From Amoebophrya sp. A120 (taxonomy: Eukaryota; Sar; Dinophyceae; Syndiniales; Amoebophryaceae): a DNA stretch of 64,000 bases. The notes beneath the pieces were generated by a model. That model saw only the letters and a program-made list of their open reading frames with translations, was not told the origin of the DNA and made no database searches. The translations under genes were made by a program, and so were the position numbers. Shown here one piece after another: positions 52,947 through 62,470 of the stretch. Every line of letters starts with the position of its first letter. Positions within the stretch are counted from its first letter, which is position 1. Where the stretch lies: NCBI GenBank assembly GCA_905178155.1, contig CAJINV010000010.1, positions 3,244,587 through 3,308,586 of the forward strand. The letters run 5' to 3'.

Positions 52947-55900
52947 TCAGATTTGCCTTCGATACGTGGCCGAATCTCGATCTCCTGCCGCCTGGAAAAT
53001 GAAAAATGAATTCATATGTTTGTAATTCTCTATCGGAACCAATTGAATAAGCGTTTTCTTTGCTTATTTGCCAAAAGGTTTTCGAAGCCGCTCTTGTTCC
53101 CTGTAAATGTAGATGTACCGGGAAGAAAGGCTTGGCTTCATCTAAAGCGCCGCATCTATTAAGATAACGAGAAGGACTAATGAGTACCTCCCACACTTTC
53201 CCCGGCTCAGATCCGTGTTCCTCCGGCCCACCCGCGGCGGATCCCAGCCCTTCCGCGGCTTCTTGGAGGTACATCTCGAATATCAAATGCAAAAGTGTCT
53301 GGGTCTGGAAACTTGTGATGCTGAAATGTGCATGATTGAAATCCTTCCAAGTGCACCAGCCAAGCATGACAAGTTTACCGAAGACTTTCTCAAGCGCAGT
53401 CCGTATGAGAAACTGCGCTTTTGTATGACAAAAGGAGGCGCAGTTTTGTTAGTCATGCAATACAGATTTTAATTTTACATGAATGTCGGACTTGCATTAC
53501 AAGTTCAATGTTGACCCAGACATATTTGCATTTCATATCGAAAACTTGGCTGTCGGGGGCTGTCCAGGACAGGAAGGGCCGGTACTGCTTCAGCGCGGTC
53601 TGGTAGTCGGCAAGCCGCTGCCCGCTGACCTCTTCGGCCACACGCAGCAGTAGGTTGGCGAGGTGGTCCCGGTCGCAAGAGTCTGGGTCCTTAATATGGC
53701 GTTCTCAAATGTTACATCCTCAACTACTGTTGCATAGGTTTGTAATGCAAGAATGGCAAAAGTGCAAGGGGGAAGATTTCGCCTTTTGCAATACAGGTTT
53801 GGCACAGATTTAAATGCTGTTCAGCCCTTCGGAAATTTGTCATGCGAGGCAGCTTGATGATGTAAATTACTGATGAGAGTTTTGCATGACAAATCCGTGC
53901 AACAGTTGAGAATGTAACGCTTGAGAACGCCATACTTGATGCCTCGTCGTTCGGTCGCTGGAAACAGCACTGCCAGGTTATTACAATGAAAAATACCCCC
54001 ACCCCAAAACTTGGCGGTGTTTGTATTGCAAGCATTTCCAATAGAAACATTCCCCGTCTTGCATATATCAGCATTACAAATTTTCCATGCTGAATTATAG
54101 CTCAAATTTGTATTGCAAAGAGCCCAGCACCAGCCGGGTCTGTTATGCAAAAGATATCTCGCGCGCCTAGATTCTGCATCAGAAAGATTCATAGTCCTTT
54201 CATGCAACAAGACAGAAAAGTTTTCATTTGGAAACCTCGCAACACAAATCATTGCAACTTTCGGAGTGGGGGCATTTTTCACTGTAATACAGGTCCGCCC
54301 ACGGCACCCGTGCCCGAAATGGCAAAGATGTAATCTGGTTCTCGTCCAGGAAGACAGGCACCGTCCCGTGTTCCAGCGCGTCGCTCAGTCGGGAGCTGCC
54401 TGCTACGTCCCCGTGTGCGTACAGGGTAAAACGTGTCTTGTGGAGTGCGTCGCAGTATTTGCTGGTCGAGGCGTGGCGCATGAGGCATCCAATTTCTGCC
54501 TTGTCTTCACTTGTGCCTGGCGACCATGCATCGGGGTCGCCGGGGCACTCCTTTGTATACACCGGTGTCTGAAGTCCGTGGTGCTGCACACCCTTGGGCG
54601 AACTGCTACTGGCGCAGATGGACCCCGCGCGTACGCTCGTCCTCGGCACCACCTTGAGTGCTTCGCATAGGCACTTGCGAAATTGGTACTCGTATCAAAT
54701 GTAAAAATGTCTGGGTCTGGAAGAGTGCGCGATTTGTCATGCAGCTTTTCAATGACCCATGAGGTCTGGAATGCAGGACCTAGCATGACAGATTCTGTGC
54801 GATCTTTCTCATGCCTATCCTGCATGAGAAACTGCCTCCCGACTTTGTCAAAACTGGACGACTTTTGCTTTTGGTAAATCATGCAACACAGATTTTTGCA
54901 TACTTCAGATTTAGCATGACAAGTTGCATTCTTCCAGATCCAGACCCAGACATTTTTACATTTGATAACTCGGGGCGTGTGTCAATCTGCCCGATCATCG
55001 AAAAATACCCCTCCGTATCAAATGTAAAAATGTCTGGGTCTGGAAGAATGCCAGACTTGTCATGCAGATTTTCCATGACCCATGAGGTCTGTTATGTATG
55101 ACATAGCATGACAGATTCTGTCAGAGTTCTATCACTATCATGCCTATCCTGCATGAGAAACTGCATCTCGGTTAGGTCAAAAGCGGACAGCTTTTGGCAC
55201 TCATGCAACACAGATTTTTGCATGATCCAGAATTAGCATGACAAGTTGCGACCTTCCAGACCCAGACATATTTGCAATCCATACTCCGGCATGCTCGGCA
55301 ACATGCCGCCCACAACACCTCCCTCTACAACCGCCCCAGCCGCAAGGACTTCTTCAGTGTGGGCGGGGCAAGTTACAGGAACCAGTAAATTTGGGAGCCG
55401 CTTTGCCGTATGCCTTACAAAAAATACTGGTATCTCGCCTGGGTCATCTGGAGGTGTGCAAACTTGTGCATTGCTTCTGATACATAAATCCAAGATCGCA
55501 CCAAAATCCTTGGTTTTTGGGGCCTCGACCTTCTTCAAAACTGTCAAGTTGATGCTAGAAGGGCTCCTTGCGAAGCAGACCTTCACCTTCTCCTGCCGCT
55601 CGCTGCCCTCACGCGTAATACAAAGACAAAAACAATGTGACAAAGATCTACACTCTTCCCGACCCAGCAGACATATGATTTTCACTGGATACGGCGACGC
55701 CGCCCCGTCGGTGAACGGCCCAGGGGATTTCCACTCGAACCAAGGGAATGATATGACGTTCAACCGATTGACGTTGGTGTGCTGCGTATCGCGAGAAAAA
55801 ACTGTTTCCCTGTCCTAGAAGATGACTCGTCACGGCGCACAGGACGTAATCGACAAAATTGCTTGTCTTTTCACAGACATCTTCAAGAAGACAGTGGATT

Positions 55901-58148
55901 TTTACCTAGTATTTTAAGGTGTAATGTGTTCGCAACCTCACCTAGATGGCAAGTACACGCATGGCAAATCTATACAAATCTTCTTTTATGTCACACAGGA
56001 CGTACTTCTGATCAACTACGCCTTGCAGGCTTATCGTTGCAGCGAAACATCACTTTTTCCGTGCGATACTGCACGAGCTGCTGCGAATCGTAGTGGGACG
56101 CTACAATCAAGTGATCCGCCCCGTGATTACGCTGGAAAAACGGACTCCGCCCCAACGCGTAGTCCAAGAGCTTGACCAGATCCAAGTCACAGACCATTCC
56201 TCCGCTGCAATCTGCATCACACCCCTCCATTTTCTCTGCCTGCGCCATATGCATCGCAAACATCATGTCTGGGTCTGGGAAACGGAGCACAACTTGTCTT
56301 GCTGAGTCTGGATCGTGTGAAAATCTTCTGTGTTCGATGGTTACCACAAGTTTCTTCACCAAATGGACAGGCACATCATGCGGAAATAAAGGCATTAGTA
56401 GAGATAAAAATATCACAGAACAATCTGTGATGCCACGGCATGGTGCATCACAGACCTGATGGAATAAATGGAAATGGATGCGTCATGCAAAATGTGCATG
56501 ACAAACGGTGCACTTCTCCAGAGAACAACTACCCAGACTACATATTTGCACTGCATACGCCACTGCTTCTGCCGATGCCGGGCAACAAATCGGACTCAAC
56601 TCGGCATAGCCTAGTTGCGCGTCTGAAAGAAGGTTCAACAGCGTCGGAACCACGAACAGTGTTGCGTTTTCAGGGTCACGCGTACGCTATGGGGTTCTCA
56701 GACACTCTACACGCTTGAGTGGTACATGAATGATCTGTCGCGCAAAAAAAATTTATTAGCATCAAACAACAGCCACACCATGAGGCTGCTTCGCATGACA
56801 AATTGTTTTTGTTGCTGAAGTGCTACTTCAACAGCATGGACGAAATCTGTGCCGAATTTGTGCTGCGAGAGGTGTAAGCAATCTCCCTCCTGTCACAGTC
56901 ACTTTTGCTATTCTGCCACCGAAAATTCATGTAACAGCTGAAAGCGTAACGTTTGAGAGTTCCATATACGCCACGGGTGTAGTTCTGGGTCCAGGGCCCG
57001 CTCGGCGAACAGAACGTCAGATGAGTGCTTTAGAAGCATATTGGCATCGGCAAGCGCTTCGTTCAAAGTAGAACTGGGGCCACCAGTCGCATTCACAGCA
57101 AGGGAGCGCTGGTCCGGGCCCCACACGCATCCAGGATGCCGCCAATTGAACTCCACCTCTTCGTACACATAAAACGGCACAGGCGGCAAGCGGGCGACGG
57201 GGTTCTTCACTGCGTCAATTGTTGAAGAAAGATGAACAGGAAGACTTTTACTAGTACCTGCTCCAGATGTTGAAGTCGAATCATGGTCCACGCGCTGGCT
57301 TCGTTCTTCGGAGGTCCTCTCCTGTGGTGTGGTCTTGACACTTGTTTTGCTTGTTTCTTGGCCGCGGCTGCGGGGCTGGAGATGAGATATCTTCTTCTTA
57401 TGCTGGCGGTGGCCGGCGCTCCTTCTCGACGATGAACCTTGCTCCGCCCTATCAAATGCAAATGTGTCTGGGTCTGGAAGGTTGCAAGTTTGTCATGCTT
57501 GTCTCGCATGACCCTCAAATCTGTCATGCACATTACCCACGAGCCCTATTTTTCTGTCATGCAGAAACGCAGTCTGTCATGCAGAACGGGCAACATCTAG
57601 AAGCTCAGAAACTTGTCATGCTGAGCCAGCACTTGTGGCCTCCTCATGATACGCCACCCAGCATCACAAGTTTCCAGACCCAGACATTTTTGCAGTTGAT
57701 ACGCCCTGGCTTGATGTTGTATCCTCCGCCCCGTCGACGTCGTCCTCGATGTTGCTACTTCATGGGACGAATATGGCGCTCTCAAACGTTACATTCTCAA
57801 CTGTTACACGAATTCGTGATGCAAAAACAGCAATAGGGAAAGGGGCAGGGTTGCAAGTCTTGCATTACAAATTTGGCACAGATTTAGATGCTGTTTAGCC
57901 CTTCGATAATTTGTCATGCGAAGCAGCTTGATTGTCTGGCGGCTCATGTATTTTTTGCATGACAAATCATGTAACAGTTGAGAATGTAACGTTTGAGAAT
58001 GCCATAACGAATGCTCTACAACTTGAAGCCTGTGTGCGTGCGCAGGGACGATATGTTCGTCGAGGCAGGCTAGTTCTATTATCCCAAGGAGCAGAGGGGT
58101 CGCTGCCTTTGATGCCTTCCGGCGGGAGAAGTAGCCGGGTTTGGACAT
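52947..58148 (-). CDS. Exostosin-type glycosyltransferase (GT47), about 753 aa (EXT)
   Basis: Twelve exons: 58148-58007, 57771-57702, 57449-56967, 56687-56558, 56247-56054, 55781-55284, 55015-54968, 54692-54290, 53978-53935, 53694-53538, 53280-53188, 52991-52947. Nine introns are introners; 52992-53187 is GT-AG; 55782-56053 is probably GT-AG (phase fits GTGATG...ACGCAG). A short hydrophobic stretch near residues 16-30 (ATPLLLGIIELACL) makes it a likely type II Golgi protein. Exostosin features: PPVPFYVYEEVEFNW, RTRDPENATLFVVPTLLN, FFQRNHGADHLIVASHYD, then NVISFPWFEWKSPGPF, and the sugar-nucleotide end FTLYAHGDVAGSSRLSDALE followed by HGTVPVFLDE. GT47 enzymes build heparan-like or plant wall glycans; the product here is unknown. 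The ATG at 58148 is the first in frame; the upstream open stretch has none. Confidence 0.75.
53281..53537. mobile_element. Introner, family A
   Basis: Between exons 10 and 11 of EXT, duplication TCGAA. Right arm shortened (GACCCAGACATATTTGCATT). Confidence 0.9.
53695..53934. mobile_element. Introner, family D
   Basis: Between exons 9 and 10 of EXT. Flanks CTTAA and CTTGA share four of five bases. Confidence 0.9.
53979..54289. mobile_element. Introner, family J, only copy
   Basis: Between exons 8 and 9 of EXT, duplication CAGGT. Arms TATTACAATGAAAAATACCC and TATTACAGTGAAAAATGCCC. Leaves a 44-nt exon to its left. Confidence 0.9.
54693..54967. mobile_element. Introner, family A
   Basis: Between exons 7 and 8 of EXT, duplication ACTCG. 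Confidence 0.93.
55016..55283. mobile_element. Introner, family A
   Basis: Between exons 6 and 7 of EXT, duplication CTCCG. Only 48 nt from the previous A copy and similar to it inside. Confidence 0.93.
55782..56053 (-). other. Intron of EXT that looks like a half-decayed family-G introner
   Basis: At its left border is a clean G-type arm (TATCGCGAGAAAAAACTG, 55787-55804), but no matching arm exists on the other side. A GT-AG pair (GTGATG at 56053, ACGCAG ending at 55782) keeps the frame. Boundaries on the 56-kb side are inferred from frame only. Confidence 0.5.
56248..56557. mobile_element. Introner, family A
   Basis: Between exons 4 and 5 of EXT, duplication CGCCA. TIRs eroded (TATGCATCGCAAACATCATG), so an old copy. 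Confidence 0.85.
56688..56966. mobile_element. Introner, family D
   Basis: Between exons 3 and 4 of EXT, duplication TACGC. Left arm diverged (TATGGGGTTCTCAGACACTC). Confidence 0.87.
57450..57701. mobile_element. Introner, family A
   Basis: Between exons 2 and 3 of EXT, duplication CGCCC. Inverted relative to its relatives at 15850 and 47389. Confidence 0.93.
57772..58006. mobile_element. Introner, family D
   Basis: Between exons 1 and 2 of EXT, duplication ACGAA. Confidence 0.93.
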
Positions 58149-60583
58149 ACTTCGTGTCGTTCCGAGCTGGGGGTGTTGAAGATCCAGATCTACTTTTCCG
58201 CGGGGCGATGTTGAATAAAAATAAATATTACAGTAAAAAGACGAGAAAAACCTACAGCCTGCTCCGCCCAAATTTTGGGAAACAAACACAGAAAGCAGGC
58301 GCGACACGAACGAGGCAACGAGAGCAGCCGGGGCGGGGGCTAGTACGGAAAGTTGTGACTTTCTAACTATATTTAAAAACTACGTGAGGCACGACAGGTC
58401 GAGTTGGTCTTCGTTCATCGGGGTAAAAACTGGAACTTTAGATGTAGGTGGTACGTAAACGTATCACGACGAAATACAATAAAGATACGAAGAAAAACAT
58501 GACGAATGTTGTATACCACAGCGAGCTAAAGCTTTTTGCTGGTCATGTAGTAAGTAGATTAATAAACGGGCATTTGATCTTTTTCGGATACGAAGTACCG
58601 AGAAGTGAGGACGACAGGTTGCAACACGATATCTGCGAGAGAGGACAGAGACCTACGGGAACGTAGCCGGACGAAACCGAAAGTCAAACAAAATCCCTGT
58701 CTGCAAGATGGGAGTGGCGCACAAGAACGATAGTCTCGCACACTGCATCTACACATCCAGTTTTTTTCTTGCCATTTCCTGAGTACGCCGAGTCATGCTT
58801 CGCAAATAAAAACTGTTTTCTTGGCCGCGGGGAGACATCACCACACTCCCATCTCATTTCACCCTGGCGCATGCGTGTTCGGTGGATGTGTTGATCAAGT
58901 GTAGGAAACACTTGTGACGAGATTCGTCGGCCGCTCGATATGTAAATCATAAACGAAAACTTAACTCATATACGAAGTCGACAGAATCTAGAATAGTTGC
59001 ACGAGTTCTTGTGGAACGATTAGGTTTTGTTGGACGAAGGAACGATAAGACGTAGAATATTTGAACAAAGCGGAAACGGAGTTGTCGATGCAAATATTTA
59101 TATATATGATAAACTATAGTGCTAATTACGCAGGAACTGATTGATGTAATCCATCAAGACCGAATGATGTTCGAAAGTGGCTTCTTGGACGAGAGCACAA
59201 GAGACTAGCCACAGGACTGGTCCTCTACGGTAACAGAACAACAAATCACCAGCACCTCCCTCGTGGTCATCCGTTCAGAAATTAAAACAGGGAACCCGCT
59301 GCTGGCGCACGAAGAAAAAAACAACAGCACGCAGCTCCCGTACATGCTGTACTTCTGCTAGCGTTTATTTTTTTCGTAAAGTAGTTGTTTTTCATCGGGG
59401 GTGGAGCTTGCAATTGCATATGTTTATTTCATCTGAAGAGAAGTAGCTTGCTGCAACAGAAAATTACGGGGTCCGCAAATTTCGACCGGCCGCTAGAATT
59501 GTAGCTTATGACATCGGGCTCTTGCGCCTCGCCCAGCGTGGGTGAAATTATTATGAAGCCAGTGCCTGGTTAGGCACGGCATAGGTTCGTTATTTGCTTT
59601 CATACCCCGCTACATGAAGTGGACCTAACGTACGGACAAGCCTGTGACTGATTTGTAGAGTTCTCTACTACCTCCTCCAGCCGTGTTCTCTCGAGCTTGT
59701 TTTATGTTGCAACAGCCACCTGCGTTCTTGGCAAGGAGTTACAGATACAGTAGTGAAACAGGGATAACGATAAAGCCAAATGAGTGGGGCTGATAGTAAA
59801 AACTGGGGTACAGCTGTACAACGATTAATTTCTTCTTGTAATATCCGATATCACATTCTGTAAGTAAATTTTTTCTTTGGCTTGGCATTGGGATCTGGTC
59901 ATCGCTTCGAAAAAGTTTGAATTTTTGTCCGAAAGAACATACGAAAAGTTTGGGTGTTGTCTCTTGCACCCTTTGCATTTGAGGCCTTCTCGCCTGCCTG
60001 CTTGCAGCCCGGGGTAGTAGAAGTAGACAACACCAAACTGATGCTGTGCTCCTAACTGCTCCGAAGCTGAAAGGGCCACGAGGACACGAGGACGGACCGA
60101 GGCAAGAGAGAGAGAAAAAAAAAAACGTGGAACGTTCATTAACGGAGCGAAATTATGCAACAGCTGTAAGTAGTTGTTCTTGGTCCAGATCATTGCGCAA
60201 TTCTCATCGGGGCTACATGAATCTTACTATCTCGTCTGGGGAATCGGAATGTAGAAATCAAAAGGTCGCGCGTTGGTATTCATCTGTTTCTGTTCTGGCT
60301 GCAAAAAGAAAAACTAGAATGCCGAAATGAAAAATGATAAAAAAGGGCGGCCAGCGTTTTCAGCGATCAGCCTCCTGCAGTTGGACTGAAGCCGGAACGT
60401 CAGCCTTCGCTGGTTCGGAGGTGCGCTGGTAGTCGTCGTCGTGCTAGCACCAGACACGACTTTCGCCGTGTGGCGTGCCTATTCGTCATAGTTGGGTCTT
60501 TGCCTTTCTTTCTATCGGAGTGGGAATTCAAAAAAAAAAAAATTCAAATTTGTAGTTGACCACTACGACCTCAACAAGGCCTT
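58149..60583. other. Intergenic between EXT and GT8
   Basis: 2.4 kb with no convincing gene. A 122-aa minus frame at 59825-60193 has CKGCKRQH but nothing more. A run of 12 A lies at 60531. No TIR pair recognised. Confidence 0.4.
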
Positions 60584-62395
60584 TTACAAGGTTTTCGACC
60601 GTTGGGGGGCCGCGCCAGAGGTATGCCACGCTTCGGCATTCGTGTCGGTGTCGCTGCTGAGTGCATGAGCCAGAAACTCGTCCATCGCCGCTTTAGCCTG
60701 GTGCCAGGCCCCGGCATCCGTTGCCCCCCCCCCGGATTCGTCGTCGGGTGGAGCAGGTTTGTCCCACGGCTTGTCTGCTCCAATAAAATGCTGCACGCTT
60801 GCGCTCGCGCAGTTTCTAGAAGTCTCACTCGTCCAGCGGCAACCAAACTGCTTCGGCTCGAAACATGCTACCCGGCCCTCGGTGCCCGGAAACGTAGTCC
60901 ACCCGTTTCTTGTGGTCAGCGCGTCAGTGCCTTCTTGGTGCACCGGAACCGTCGCGCTCCCTCCTCCACGATGGGCGTCGCTCCTGCTTGTGTTGAAATA
61001 CATGTCGTCATTGTTGAAATACATGTCGTACACCAGACGATTGAAAAGGCCCTGCTCAGCCTTCCAGCACCACTGGTCGCCAATAGTTTTGTTGCTCGAC
61101 TTTAAGATGGCGTCATAGCGCTGCAACAGCTCTGAATTGCCCGGGCGAATCATCATCACGCCGACGTTGAACGGGTAGCCAGTTTTGCCTGAGGCGGCCT
61201 TGGAAATGGCGGCGCAGGACTCTGATTCCGCCCTTTGCTCGTCGCCGGTTACTGCCACATCCGGCACTCTCCCCGCGATTTCAAGATCTTGCTGCAGGGC
61301 CGTGTCGCTCCTGCCCCCCGGAGAGCTCCCACCTGTGAATTGCGCGAACAGCCGCACTATGCATTGTAAATATGTCATCTGGGTCTGGAACAATGCAAGC
61401 TTTTGGTTGGTTGTCATACTAAATCTGGACTCTGGCGACCTTGATCGACCTGAGACCCATCCCCCCCGTTGGATGTGCGACACGCCGCTGGCGCTGCACG
61501 TTTGTCGTCGAGCCGACCAAAATCCAATTATGTGTGTTGCAGGATTACCAAACGCCGCCCACTTCTGCCTGACCTGAGAGGCAATCTCTCATGCAGGCGA
61601 GCCACGATCTGCATATCTATGAAGACCTCACAGAACAATCTCTTATGCTCATGGGTCGGGGACGGGGTCATGGTCGTAAGCCTGCGTGAAAACTCTTGCA
61701 TTGTTTTCCGCAAGACCCAGCCACATTTCCATTTGATACAGCCCAAATCTCGCTGCACCAGGATGTCAGTGTCCAAAAGGAGAACGGCCCGATACTCCAA
61801 CAACCGAAAGCCGTTTGCCTTGTGTATGGCGCTTCGTGCTATTTCTTTGCCCTTCAGCATGAACTTCTCGCTCCCCTGGAACCACTCGCAGGCCGCAATT
61901 GCCATGCGACAGGCCTCTCCCAATCGAAACGCGGGCATGTCGCGCGCCTCGATGCCGAGCGCAGCCATTTTCCGAGCAATCGAGGCTTTTGGCCACGTCG
62001 TATTTGTCTGCTGCCCCGAAGTGTCCGTGCCCATGTCCATGTCCAACTGCGGACGCATTAGGATTATGTCGCGGTGGCAGAGTTCTGTTGCCCGGATGGA
62101 ATACGCCGCGGTCCAGAGGGGAATGTAGTCGGCATCGGTCGCGTTTCCATAGCCCGCAGGAGGCCAAAAGAAAAACGCGTACGCCTCGTCAGTGCGGCAT
62201 CTTCGCGCTGTACGAGTGGGAGCCGGCCCATAGCCTCCTGCAAAAGTGCCGGCTTGCCCCGTGCTATTCTGTTGCGGTGGCGCTGGTGAGCCCTCTAGCA
62301 CAGCAACAGGCACGGGACCTTTTCTTGCGTTGCTTCGGCGGTCCAAAATGCGCTGCTGCCGATGCAATGTGTCCGGACCCGCCTGGCAGAGTAAT
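60584..62395 (-). CDS. Glycogenin-type glycosyltransferase (GT8), 5' end missing
   Basis: Two exons either side of a family-A introner: about 62395-61739 and 61357-60584. Features of GT8: AYAFFFWPPAGYGNATDADY, YIPLWTAAYSIRATELCHRD, KANGFRLLEYRAVLLLDTD with the metal-binding D-T-D, then ILVQRDLG, FNVGVMMIRPGNSELLQRY, GDQWCWKAEQGLFNRLVYD. There is no in-frame ATG; the frame begins after a TCTGCCAG that looks like a 3' splice site, so an upstream exon is missing or lies in the GC-rich block. The C-terminal 90 residues are Ala/Asp-rich. GT8 enzymes transfer sugars from UDP- or GDP-sugars. Confidence 0.65.
61358..61738. mobile_element. Introner, family A, eroded
   Basis: Inside GT8. Long for the family (381 bp), with an extra AT in the left arm (AATATGTCATCTGGGTCTGG). 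CAGCC flanks it at 61349-61353 and 61739-61743, which would put GCAC inside the element. Excision at these repeats shifts the frame; joining GGC to CTGTTC would keep it. Confidence 0.75.
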
Positions 62396-62470
62396 TGGTT
62401 AGTTCGAAGAATATTTCGGAAAGAACCGCGCTAATAAAGATTTTTACATATACAAGAAGACGGGTCGCCC
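62396..62470. other. Border between gene array and GC-rich block
   Basis: AT-rich 75 bases; composition changes sharply around 62480. Confidence 0.4.

Noticed and set aside
55284-55763. Separate gene starting near 55763
   Set aside because: The frame begins with TTG and joins EXT exons on both sides; it is exon 6 of EXT.
8854-61738. Many small frames with recurring peptides such as MHDCNTSTILLHRI or FQTQTFLHLI
   Set aside because: They are translations of introner arms and inner words, not proteins.
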